Below are positions 55,067 through 63,093 of a stretch of DNA of 64,000 bases, one piece after another. A program made the position numbers and the translations under genes. The notes below the pieces were generated by a model, which ran no database searches, was not told the DNA's origin, and saw nothing but the letters and a program-made list of their open reading frames with translations. Source of the DNA: CAZRGV01 sp964599655 (GTDB lineage: Bacteria > Planctomycetota > Planctomycetia > Isosphaerales > Isosphaeraceae); contig CAZRGV010000013.1 of the NCBI GenBank assembly GCA_964599655.1, positions 1-64,000 of the forward strand, in the 5' to 3' direction. Within the stretch, counting starts at the first letter, position 1; each line of letters begins with the position of its first letter.

Positions 55067-55540
55067 GAGGTGGCTCCCGTCTAGGCGTTCCAGCGGCGTG
55101 CGTGCGATGTCGGAGGGCGTCCCGAGCTCAACGCAAGTCTCGTGAGGGATGGCTGGTAGGCGTTTTTGGGTGGGTGGCTTGAGAACCCGATTCACGACCT
55201 TCGGCTTTCGAGCCAATGCTTCATGATACTCCGTGCCTCTCTCCCTCGCCAGACTCTTTTTCCAGACAACCTTGCGATGAGGCCCGATGTGAAACGACCT
55301 GTTTGGACTCGCTTCAATCCTGTTTCTTCTCAAAACGTCGATTTTCTGGACGTTTGGAACATCTTGCCGAGGGACGACCGTGGGCTCGTGATGAGGATGC
55401 CGCATCCGGCCTCGCGTGCGTTCGAGTTTTTCTCCGATAGTTTTCCGGTTTTTCCTCGATGTTATTAGATGACAGGGTCGTCCCATTTCCCTCGGGCCTC
55501 TGTCTTGTTACGAAGAACGATCAACGGGGAGTTATGACGA
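55067..55540. other. 474-nt divergent intergenic region
   Basis: This separates the minus-strand PSCyt1 gene from the plus-strand small protein gene and must hold both promoters. The part 55240-55480 is clearly AT-richer than its surroundings. A 100-codon open frame at 55166-55468 has no recognisable features and is not called. No hairpin or repeat stands out. Confidence 0.5.
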
Positions 55541-55852
55541 ATGTCCGACAATCTGAATGAAATACGGTCAGGCGATTCCGGGTTCGGCCTTTTCGGTGAG
55601 GAAGGGAATTCAAAGCGGCGACGGGGCGCCATGAAGGCCCAGGACGAACGGTCGAACCTGGATGTCATCATCGAACTGGAGGCCGAAGTTGTTGGCGAGC
55701 TCGGAGCGTTCTACCGTCGCTACCAGCCGGCCAACGACGCCGAGAAACGTGTCGTCGAGGAAGCCGCACTGAACAACGTCCGTCGACGACGCGTCAACCG
55801 GTCGGAGCGGGCCATTCTGGCCGGGCTCTTACGAGAAGTCCAACGGACATGA
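55541..55852 (+). CDS. Small hypothetical protein (103 aa)
   Basis: Called because a GGGGAG ribosome site lies nine bases upstream of the ATG and the coding stretch has ordinary planctomycete codon use with a clear stop. The protein is hydrophilic with no signal or membrane segment. A basic patch SKRRRGAM is followed by a helical, charged C-terminal half (VIIELEAEVVGELGAF, EEAALNNVRRRRVNRSERAILAGLLREV). The C-terminal half vaguely resembles small planctomycete proteins with RANALKHG motifs, but this is too weak to use. It is isolated between divergent and convergent minus-strand genes. Function unknown. Confidence 0.6.
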   Translation: MSDNLNEIRSGDSGFGLFGEEGNSKRRRGAMKAQDERSNLDVIIELEAEVVGELGAFYRRYQPANDAEKRVVEEAALNNVRRRRVNRSERAILAGLLREVQRT

Positions 55853-55932
55853 TCCGCCCTACCGGAGCGGCCCGCGGCCGCTCCGGTCCTTGGTACGCGA
55901 TCGTCAGAAGTGATTCCCTCATCTCGGGTTCG

Positions 55933-56787
55933 TCAAAGATTTGTCTCAGACAGGCCGTAGAAGCGCGACGCGGTCTCGCCGAAAATTGCGGCGCGTTCCG
56001 AATCGCTGATCGGGCCGAGTGCCGCGTTCAACGCTTCGAAAACCTGCTCGTAGGTACCGGCCAGTTCGCAGACCGGCCAGTCCGATCCGAACATGCATCG
56101 TTCCGGTCCGAAGACATCGAGCGCGTGCTGAACATACGGCTTGAGGTCGCTGGCGGTCCAGTGCCGCCAGTCGGCCTCGGTGACCATGCCGGAGAGTTTG
56201 CAGAAGACGTTCGGGAACGAGGCGGCCTCCCGGAACTGAGGAAGCCAGTCGTAGACCTGTCGATCCTTGATCCTGGGTTTGGCCAGGTGATCAAGCACCA
56301 TTCGTAACGAGGGGCAGTGGCGGGCCAGCGCCGGCACGTGGCGCAGGTGCTTGACGTGAACGAGCAGGTCGAAGGGGACTTCCTGCTTTTCGAGCACACG
56401 AAGACCGCGAAGGACGTCGTCGCGAACGAGGAAATCGTCGTCGGGTTCATCCTGCGTGATGTGACGAATCCCGACGGATTTCGGGTGTTGCCGAAACTCG
56501 AGAAGCTGTTCCTCGCAAGTCTCACTGGCGAGATCGACCCATCCAACGACGCCGGCCACGAAGTCATGTTTCTCCACCAGGCCGAGAACCCAGCGGTTTT
56601 CCTCCAGGTTGTGCTGCGTCTGGACGAAGATCGAACGATCGACGCCGACACCGCGAAGGTGCGGCTCCAGATGCTCGGGCAAAAAATCGCGCCGGATCGG
56701 CCCGTTCTGAGGAGCGTTGAGCCACCCATAATCGAACGGCCGGCTCAACTGCCAGAAATGCTGGTGGGCGTCGATCGTCAGAGGCAT
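55933..56787 (-). CDS. Amidohydrolase of the COG3618 type, predicted L-galactono/L-fucono-lactonase
   Basis: The 284-residue amidohydrolase-fold protein begins with the metal-binding IDAHQHFW and carries VVGWVDLAS, GIRHITQDEPDDDFL, MVLDHLAKPRI, NVFCKLSGMVTEADW and the C-terminal active-site Asp in CMFGSDWPVC. This pattern is that of COG3618 sugar lactonases, which open L-fucono-1,5-lactone, L-galactono-lactone or L-rhamnono-lactone to the acid. It is the last gene of the minus-strand operon 55933-61076, where a lactonase is exactly the step needed after the L-galactose dehydrogenase homologue. The ATG at 56787 opens directly at the first strand; the longer frame is not conserved. Confidence 0.85.
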   Translation of the reverse strand: MPLTIDAHQHFWQLSRPFDYGWLNAPQNGPIRRDFLPEHLEPHLRGVGVDRSIFVQTQHNLEENRWVLGLVEKHDFVAGVVGWVDLASETCEEQLLEFRQHPKSVGIRHITQDEPDDDFLVRDDVLRGLRVLEKQEVPFDLLVHVKHLRHVPALARHCPSLRMVLDHLAKPRIKDRQVYDWLPQFREAASFPNVFCKLSGMVTEADWRHWTASDLKPYVQHALDVFGPERCMFGSDWPVCELAGTYEQVFEALNAALGPISDSERAAIFGETASRFYGLSETNL

Positions 56788-56973
56788 GATGATCAATCCA
56801 TGCGAACGCCGATCGACCGCAACAGGTTCGCATCGCGCTGCTGGTCGCCGGTCGGGATCGTGAGAGGGTCGAGCGATAGGCATCCCCGCCGGGGATCACC
56901 GTCGAGGGCATCAGGGTGATCGTTCGTGTCCATCATCGGGTTCACGAGATCGATGGGAATGGCGGAGACGCTG

Positions 56974-57027
56974 TTTCAGAACGGGGACTGGCTCCGAGTC
57001 TTCGAGGTGCCTGTCCCCGTTCTGAAA
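56974..57027. repeat. 54-bp hairpin element with perfect 15-bp inverted repeats
   Basis: TTTCAGAACGGGGAC (56974-56988) and GTCCCCGTTCTGAAA (57013-57027) are exact reverse complements. The 24-nt interior (TGGCTCCGAG..CGAGGTGCCT) is itself an imperfect palindrome. The isomerase stop codon (56976-56978) and its last 16 or so codons fall inside the element. It resembles REP-like hairpins and could also act as a transcription terminator or mRNA stabiliser within the operon. Confidence 0.8.
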
Positions 57028-57854
57028 TCCGCGCTGCTGGGCCGGAAGAACCGGTCGAAGCTGGCGATGGTCTGGCGCGCCGCCGCGTCGGGATCGGGAA
57101 AGGGCAAGGCCTCGGCGGATGCGAATCCGTTGTAGCCGATCTCCTGGAGAGCTTGAGCGATCGGGGCATAGTCGATATGACCCAGGCCAGCGGGCCGGCG
57201 GTTGGAATCGACGAAGTGGAGATGTCCGATATGACCCGCTCCCGCTCGGAGGGCGGCGGCAAGGTCAACTTCCTCAATGTTCATGTGAAAGAGATCTGGT
57301 AGAAGTTTGACGTTCTTCGTGGAAAGCCGCTGAAGAAGTGAAACGCCCCCTTCGACCGTGTTGACCATGTTGGATTCATAGCGATTGATCGGCTCGAACA
57401 GGAGCGGAACGTCGTATTGCCGGGCGTATTCGCCGAGTTCCTCGAGAGCCTCGGCCAGGTAACCCTTGGCCGTCTCACGGTCGACACCGTCGCCGAATCG
57501 GCCTTGCATCGAACCGATGATCACCGGCGCACCGAACGGGCCGGCGAAATCGATGATCGAACGGACGAAGTTGCGTGCCTTCGACCGCGAGGTCGGATCC
57601 GGCGCGCACAGATGCCAGCGGTGCTTGACCCAACCCGCTCCGGTGCCGACTGCGGCCAGGGCGAGTCCGTGCTCATCGAGCAAGCCCCGGAGCCCCGAGG
57701 TCTCGACGGCATTGGCCGACGGCGCGAAGATCTCGACACCATCGAAGCCGATCGCCTTCGTCTTGCGACAGGCCTCGGCCAGATCGTCCCAGAAGACGAA
57801 CGGGCCCCCTCGAACTTCCGGGACCAGGCTGACGGTGACGCTGGAGCGGATCAC
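56976..57854 (-). CDS. TIM-barrel sugar isomerase/epimerase (hydroxypyruvate isomerase/tagatose-3-epimerase type)
   Basis: A 292-residue AP-endonuclease-2-like TIM barrel. The conserved metal-site sequence is visible: FEPINRYESN (Glu), LLPDLFHMNIEE (Asp, His), HLHFVDSNRRPAGLGHID and ASAEALPFPD (Glu). These residues match ketose 3-epimerases and hydroxypyruvate isomerases. In the operon it could epimerise a keto-intermediate such as tagaturonate or a related ketose, but this is inferred. The core ends near residue 275; the final residues (TGTGTSKTRSQSPF) are encoded by the inverted-repeat element at 56974-57027 and look like an accidental tail. It lies 80 nt downstream of the tagaturonate reductase gene. 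Confidence 0.85.
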   Translation of the reverse strand: MIRSSVTVSLVPEVRGGPFVFWDDLAEACRKTKAIGFDGVEIFAPSANAVETSGLRGLLDEHGLALAAVGTGAGWVKHRWHLCAPDPTSRSKARNFVRSIIDFAGPFGAPVIIGSMQGRFGDGVDRETAKGYLAEALEELGEYARQYDVPLLFEPINRYESNMVNTVEGGVSLLQRLSTKNVKLLPDLFHMNIEEVDLAAALRAGAGHIGHLHFVDSNRRPAGLGHIDYAPIAQALQEIGYNGFASAEALPFPDPDAAARQTIASFDRFFRPSSADFRTGTGTSKTRSQSPF

Positions 57855-57934
57855 TCGGGAACTCCTCTCGGTGGCGTGCGTTCAGGTCGGGCGACGTTCA
57901 CGAGACGACTCGCGCTCGGAACCCATACACGACG

Positions 57935-59074
57935 TCAACGGGCCGAAACCGACTCGGGTTGAAAGGCCATGGCCTCGGCCAGCCTTCGGGGTGGCTTTCC
58001 AAACAGTTTTTCATACTCTTCAAAGGTCGGTTGGAGCCGTACCCGGACCTTGTCGGCGTGGTGCAGCGCGATGTCCGAGAGCCGGTGTGCCTGGAACGGG
58101 TTTCGAAGCCGGTCGAACGTTTGATCCGCGAAATCGGCAACCTCCGCCACGCGATAGGCGAGCGTCGGCACGATCTCCTCGAAGAGCAGGCCGCGGACCC
58201 ACCGCACCGCTTCGGGATCGGCGAGCACCTGCTGCACGGTCTCGAAGCCGGCGGGAACGAACTTCCCGACCATCGCCGTGTGGAGGCCGTTGAGGATGCG
58301 AACCTTCCGCAGGTAATACGGGGCCAACTCGTCGACGATTCGGATGGCTGGATCCTGGAACAGCGGCGGCTCGCCTCGACTGGGGCGCTCGATGGCCCAG
58401 AGGGCGTAGGGTTCGGCGCACAGCAAGAGCCGGTCCTTCGAGGCGAGCGGATGGTCGGCCGGGCCGTTGGTGACGATGCAGTCGACCAGGTTCTTGAGCC
58501 ACCAACATCGCTCGCACACCCACTGCTCGAATGCGTCGGGCAGCGACCAGTGCCGGCTTTGGGTGCGGACCAGGTCGAGCAACTTCTCCGCGTTTCGCTC
58601 GATGAGCTCGCAAGGGAGCATCACCAGCGGGGCTTCACCCGCCTGGAAGCGTTGCCAGAGGACCTGTGTCAGCTTGCCCGGCAGGGAACGGGGCGGCCTC
58701 GTGCCCAGCGTGTCCTCGGCATCCATCGAGTAGCCGGCCTCGGTCGCGTTGGTCACGAGGTACTTCAATCTTGGCGAACGGGCCAGTTCGAGCACCTGGT
58801 CCCATTGTTCGGAAGCGATCAAGGCCCGTCGAATGCTTTGCACCGTTTCGACCCGATCGACGAGTTGACCGTTCTCGTAGCCTCGAATCAAGACATGATA
58901 GCCATCAGGTTGCTGGTTGAGCAGATCAGCCCGGGCGCCTGGGGTTGACTGGACGACGGCCACGGAGCCAACGGCTTGCCCCTGGTCATTGGCATGCTGG
59001 ACAAAGCGGTCGACGAACGCTCGGAGGAATCGGCCCGCGCCGAACTGCAAGACGGTCTCGGGAAGGGTTGTCAT
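57935..59074 (-). CDS. Tagaturonate reductase-like protein (mannitol dehydrogenase family)
   Basis: A 379-residue polyol dehydrogenase of the UxaB/UxuB/MtlD family, shorter than E. coli UxaB (about 480). The NAD-binding N-terminus VLQFGAGRFLRAFVDRFV is typical of UxaB. Other family features are LVTNATEAGYS, MLPCELIERNAEKL, NLVDCIVTNGPADHP and the catalytic region YYLRKVRILNGLHTAMVGK with the conserved Lys, Asn and His. It should interconvert D-tagaturonate and D-altronate with NADH in the cytoplasm. Neighbours supply the L-galactonate-to-tagaturonate step (15 nt upstream in the operon) and a lactonase downstream. No altronate dehydratase is in the window. Confidence 0.88.
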   Translation of the reverse strand: MTTLPETVLQFGAGRFLRAFVDRFVQHANDQGQAVGSVAVVQSTPGARADLLNQQPDGYHVLIRGYENGQLVDRVETVQSIRRALIASEQWDQVLELARSPRLKYLVTNATEAGYSMDAEDTLGTRPPRSLPGKLTQVLWQRFQAGEAPLVMLPCELIERNAEKLLDLVRTQSRHWSLPDAFEQWVCERCWWLKNLVDCIVTNGPADHPLASKDRLLLCAEPYALWAIERPSRGEPPLFQDPAIRIVDELAPYYLRKVRILNGLHTAMVGKFVPAGFETVQQVLADPEAVRWVRGLLFEEIVPTLAYRVAEVADFADQTFDRLRNPFQAHRLSDIALHHADKVRVRLQPTFEEYEKLFGKPPRRLAEAMAFQPESVSAR

Positions 59075-59089
59075 GGTGAGTTGGTTCCT

Positions 59090-60116
59090 TCAATCGCCAA
59101 TCTCGACGACCGCCTTGATGACGCCGGTTTCTGGTTTTGTGTAGGACGGAAACACATCAATCAACGCGTCGAACGGCGTGCGATGCGTGATCCAGGGGCC
59201 GGTGTCGAGCCGGCCGTTTTCGATGAGTTCGATGATCGTCTTGAAGTCGTTCGAGAGAGCGTTGCGCGAGCAGAGCAAGGTGCCTTCGGGCTTGTGAAAG
59301 ACCGGGTGGCGGAAGTGCACCTCCTCGGTGGTGATGCCGACAAAGACAAGTCGGCCGCCGTGCGCGATCAGCCCAAAGCCGTTCGACATCGAGGCGGAGT
59401 TGCCGGTTGCGTCGATCACAACGTCGGGCAGATGGCCGTCCGTCAGGTCGCGAAGGTCCTTTTCCAGAGTTTCGGAGAGCTTGATCGAATGCGGAACGTT
59501 CATGACATTCCGACAGAATTCGAGTCGTTGCTCGTTGATATCGAGGGCAATGACCTTCGCGCCACTGAGCTTGACGAACTCCAGCGCAGCCAGTCCGATC
59601 GGACCCGTCCCAATGACGAGGCAGGACTCGCCGGGTTGCAGGGCGGCGCGATCGACGGCGNNNNNNNNNNNNNNNNNNNAGGGTTTCCACGAGCGCAAGC
59701 TGCTCGAACGCCAGTTTGCGAGAGATATGGAGCTTTCGGGCCGGCACGAGAAACCGAGGCCGGAGGCCGCCGTCGCAGTGCACGCCCAGCGTCTGATGCG
59801 TCTCGCAACAGTTGGTCTTGCCTCGACGGCACGCGTAGCATGTCTGACAGTTGATGTAAGGCTCGACGGCGCAACGGTCGCCCGGCGAGACGTTGGCGAC
59901 GCCGTCGCCGACCTCGAGCACCTCGACTCCCAGTTCATGGCCGGGGATTCGAGGATAGCTGAAGAACGGCATCTTGCCGAGATAGCCGCTGATGTCGGTG
60001 CCGCAGATGCCGACGTGATGAACACGGACGAGTGCCTCGCCGGGGCCTGGCCGAGATGGGGCCGGAACGTCGACGCGCTTCCATTGCTGGGGAGCTTCAA
60101 GGGTTAAGGCTTTCAT
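59090..60116 (-). CDS. Zinc-dependent L-galactonate-5-dehydrogenase-like protein (frame broken at N run)
   Basis: A medium-chain zinc alcohol dehydrogenase of about 338 residues. The N-terminal part has GICGTDISGYLG (catalytic Zn Cys), PGHELGVEVLEVG and the structural-zinc set CQTCYACRRGKTNC. The C-terminal part has the NAD-binding LVIGTGPIGLAALEFVKLSGAKVIALD and VVIDATGN. The two parts are in different frames because a 19-base N run (59661-59679) masks the family-conserved stretch between ETL and AVDRA; 15 bases would restore it as ETLAIGAHAVDRA. It resembles LgoD (L-galactonate to D-tagaturonate) and related L-gulonate/sorbitol enzymes. Gaps to its neighbours are 15 and 12 nt. Confidence 0.87.
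59661..59679. other. Assembly gap (19 N) that breaks the dehydrogenase frame
   Basis: The flanking parts of one alcohol dehydrogenase are in different frames. The conserved family sequence predicts a true gap of 15 nt, or another multiple of three. Confidence 0.9.
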
Positions 60117-60128
60117 CCAGGGTTCCTT

Positions 60129-61076
60129 TCAGCCGGCCGGCATCGTGTCGTTGTTCTCGGGACGACCTTCCACGTAGAACCAGTTGTGGATCGGTCGGAG
60201 GATGTCCAGCACTTCGTCCCGGAGCGGTTCGTCCATCGGCGTTTCGGCCCACTGGGCCCACTTGCGGACGTTCTCGGCGTTGGCCGAGCCGACGATGCAG
60301 GTCGATATCTCGGGATGTGACAGAGAGAATTGAAGGGCAAGCCGCGCGATGTCAATGCCCTTGGAGGCGCAATGCTCCGCGGCCCGACGACAGATCGATC
60401 GCACGTTCTCTGTCGCCTTGTGCCAGGGGGGCAGGGGAGCGTTGGTCAATAACCTCGCGGAGAAGGGGGCCGCGTTCATGATGCCGACTCCCTTCGTCTG
60501 GAGGTACGGAACCAACGCGGCGAGCATCGTGTTCTGGAGCGTATAGTGATTGTATGATAGAACGACGTCGAGATCCGTCCGGTCAAGGATAGACCGGAAA
60601 ATCTTCATGGGATAACCACTGACGCCGATGAACCGCGCCTTGCCTTGCTCCTGGATTTTCCGGAGAGCGGGAAGGGTTTCCTCGACGATCCGTGTCAGGT
60701 CCACGAATTCGATATCGTGGCAAAGGATGATGTCAAGATACTCCACGCCCAGTCGTTTCAGGCTGACGTCGACACTCTCGACGACCCGCCGGGCGGAGAA
60801 ATCGAAGTGCGGAACGTCGTATCGCCCGAGTTTGGTCCCCAGGTAGTATCGGTCTCTTGGAACCTCGCGAAGGGCGATGCCGAGCAGGCACTCACTCAAA
60901 CCCCGGCCGTAATAGGGAGACGTATCAATAAAGTTCATTCCCAGGTCAAGGGCGACGTGAACGGCGCGGATCGCCTCGTTGAGATCGATGGACCGGAACT
61001 CCTGTCCCAGCGACGACGCGCCGAAGCTCAGCCAGGAAAGATTCAAACCGGTTCGTCCAAGAGGTCGATACCGCAC
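60129..61076 (-). CDS. L-galactose dehydrogenase-like aldo/keto reductase
   Basis: A 315-residue aldo/keto reductase without an export signal. It starts at GTG 61076 with GGAGA about ten bases upstream. The catalytic residues are present: Asp and Tyr in FIDTSPYYG, Lys in LGTKLGRYD and His in ILCHDIEFVDL. The segments FIDTSPYYG, GTK-GRYD-FDFSA, HDIEF, IVEETLPALRKI, GKARFIGVSGYP, YLQTKGVGI and LALQFSL closely follow plant L-galactose dehydrogenase as I remember it, more than other aldo/keto reductases. It would oxidise L-galactose (or L-fucose) to the lactone with NAD(P)+. It is the first gene of the five-gene operon. The other aldo/keto reductase in the window (22776) is a different, exported type. 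Confidence 0.88.
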   Translation of the reverse strand: MRYRPLGRTGLNLSWLSFGASSLGQEFRSIDLNEAIRAVHVALDLGMNFIDTSPYYGRGLSECLLGIALREVPRDRYYLGTKLGRYDVPHFDFSARRVVESVDVSLKRLGVEYLDIILCHDIEFVDLTRIVEETLPALRKIQEQGKARFIGVSGYPMKIFRSILDRTDLDVVLSYNHYTLQNTMLAALVPYLQTKGVGIMNAAPFSARLLTNAPLPPWHKATENVRSICRRAAEHCASKGIDIARLALQFSLSHPEISTCIVGSANAENVRKWAQWAETPMDEPLRDEVLDILRPIHNWFYVEGRPENNDTMPAG

Positions 61077-61371
61077 GTTCTCATGTCTCCAAAGAATTCG
61101 ATCGAAGCCCAGCAGGTTCAGGTTTGGTCGCGGTCGAGGTTTCGAGGAATCCTCGCGAGAGTCCGCGCCAGGACGGTGAACGCGCCAGATTTTTCCAACG
61201 ACCCGCTCGGCTCGACGAACGGACGACGTCGGGCAACGCCATCAGGCCCGGAGCCATGACCATGGCCTTGGTCCGAGAGATCGAACTTCGGGGCAAGGTT
61301 CCAGGCGAGGGAGAGAGGGGCGTTTCCGCCGGCGGTCCATCGACTCGGGGGGCGAGGCGACAGGCCCATCC

Positions 61372-61399
61372 ATCCTACAGGTCTCTTGTCTCAAGACAA
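61372..61399 (-). promoter_or_regulatory. Candidate promoter and small palindrome upstream of the L-galactose-type operon
   Basis: On the minus strand TTGTCT (61394-61399) and TAGGAT (61372-61377) are 16 nt apart. TTGTC-TCAA-GACAA (61386-61399) is a 5-bp-arm inverted repeat overlapping the -35, which could be an operator. It lies about 300 nt before the first gene, so the leader would be long. The whole stretch 61077-61611 contains no credible gene. Confidence 0.25.
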
Positions 61400-61611
61400 C
61401 CCGATCGTGGAAACAACCGCGCGACGGGGCGGTTGGTGGGAGGAACGGTTCCACTTCGCTCCACGCGATGGGAGGAAGGTCAGGATGTGGTCGAGGGGCA
61501 GGGGGGAGCAGGCGAGCGGCCGATGCCTCGCCCCATGCTCAAGTCGGCGAGGCGTCGGCCGCCGATGGCCTCGATCCGGAGAGAGGGGACCTCTCGGTCC
61601 ATTGGGCATGG

Positions 61612-62922
61612 TTACATCACTGTGAAGTAGTTCCCTGCGGCGATGTCGAAGTACTCGGGCTTCAGGGTCAGCTCGAAGTCATTGTAAATACAGTAGTTGC
61701 GCACTTGAAGCAGCAGGTCGCGAGGCTGGCAGGCGCGGAACGGGCGGTCGACTTGACGATAATGCTTGTCAATAAGATAATCGATGGCTTCCTGGTTGAA
61801 GTCTTCGAAGCCCAGCTTGGGGGCGAAGATCTCGAAGAGCTTGCGGAACGCCTCCTCGGAGGGGTCGGCGGCATGGATCTTGTACGGAATCCGGCGGAGG
61901 AAGGCTTCGTCGACGAGCTGCCGGGGTTCCAGGTTGGTCGAAAACAGGATCAGCTGGTCGAACGGCACCCGGATTTTCTTGCCGTTGGCCAGCGTGAGGA
62001 AGTCGTAGCGCTTTTCAAGAGGAACGATCCATCGGTTCAGGAGCTCGATCGGCGACATGCGCTGGCGGCCAAAGTCGTCGATCAGAAAGGTGCCGTTGTT
62101 GCTCTTCATTTGCAACGGGGCTTCGCTGATCTTGGTGACCGGGTCGTAGTAAATCTCGAGGTTGTCCATCGTGAGTTCACCGCCGGCGACGATCGTCGGC
62201 CGCTTGATCTCGATCCAGCGATCGTCGGCATCGTCCTCGCGAAGGATTCCGCCCTGGCGGACACTCATCGGCTCGTGGTTGGCGGGGTCGAAGAGCTTGA
62301 TGATCTGACCCTCGGCGTTGATCACGCGAGGAATCCAGACCGTGGTGCCGAAACATTTCGTGATCCGTTCCGCGATTGAGGTCTTGCCGTTGCCGGGATA
62401 GCCGTAGAGAAACATGCCACGACCCGAATTGATGGCCGGGCCGAGGGTCTGGAACATCTCCTCCGAGATCAAGAGGTCCGAGAACGCGCGTCGAAGGTCG
62501 GCCTCCTTCGGCTGCTCGTGGGCGATGGTCTGGGCGGCGATCGACTCGACGTAGTCCTTGAACGGCACCGGCGCCGTTCCCACGTAGGCGCATTCCTCGA
62601 AGTACGCCTTGGCCCGAGCACGCCCGAGGTCGGTCAGCGAGTAGTAGAAGTCGTTGGCGGCGGCCGAGTTGACGTAAGACAGGATCTGCTGGTTCTTGAG
62701 ACTCCGAAGCAATTCCGGAAACGGCCCGAAGGGCATGCCGAGCTCGTCGGCAATCCGGCGCCCGGACGCCGTTCCGATGTTCAGGAGAAACTTCAACACG
62801 AGGCTCTCGATCATGGCCGTCGACAGACCGGCCGACGCGAAGTCGGTCACCGGTTTGGGACGGAACGCGGGCTTCGTCTCCAGTTCGATCGACGGCAATG
62901 TGCTCGGGGCCGAAATGCTCAC
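61612..62922 (-). CDS. AAA+ ATPase with N-terminal winged-helix-like region, planctomycete type
   Basis: The 436-residue protein has an N-terminal helical/winged-helix-like part (about 20-115; MIESLVLKFLLNIGTASGRRIADELG, LRSLKNQQILSYV, YYSLTDLGRARA) and a P-loop AAA+ module: Walker A FLYGYPGNGKTSIAERI (about 175), Walker B GTFLIDDFGRQR, sensor 1 LILFSTNLEP, and a likely arginine finger in DEAFLRRIPYKI. The N-terminal winged helix suggests regulated DNA or protein binding; MoxR-like or secretion-ATPase roles are possible but unproven. The GTG at 62922 is preferred (AGGAGA ten bases upstream) over the TTG at 62949. It is isolated: 171 nt from tsaE and 535 nt from the next gene. Confidence 0.8.
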   Translation of the reverse strand: MSISAPSTLPSIELETKPAFRPKPVTDFASAGLSTAMIESLVLKFLLNIGTASGRRIADELGMPFGPFPELLRSLKNQQILSYVNSAAANDFYYSLTDLGRARAKAYFEECAYVGTAPVPFKDYVESIAAQTIAHEQPKEADLRRAFSDLLISEEMFQTLGPAINSGRGMFLYGYPGNGKTSIAERITKCFGTTVWIPRVINAEGQIIKLFDPANHEPMSVRQGGILREDDADDRWIEIKRPTIVAGGELTMDNLEIYYDPVTKISEAPLQMKSNNGTFLIDDFGRQRMSPIELLNRWIVPLEKRYDFLTLANGKKIRVPFDQLILFSTNLEPRQLVDEAFLRRIPYKIHAADPSEEAFRKLFEIFAPKLGFEDFNQEAIDYLIDKHYRQVDRPFRACQPRDLLLQVRNYCIYNDFELTLKPEYFDIAAGNYFTVM

Positions 62923-63093
62923 GATGTCCGGTCTCCTACCCAACCACAATTCACAAGAGAATGCCGGCGCAACTCTAGGTTCCAGCGCGGCGTCTCGTCA
63001 AATCGCGTCCGTGCCACGCGACCGCGGACGACGCACCACACAAAGGTCCGGACCTGCTTCGGCGTCGGATCACGGACCGATCCGCATCGCGGT

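Noticed and set aside
55166..55468. 100-aa plus-strand open frame in the divergent region
   Set aside because: No ribosome site and no family features; the region is better explained as promoter DNA.
61124..61630. 168-aa plus-strand open frame in the gap before the AAA+ gene
   Set aside because: There is no ribosome site, the composition is Arg/Gly/Pro rich, and it overlaps the 3' end of the AAA+ gene.
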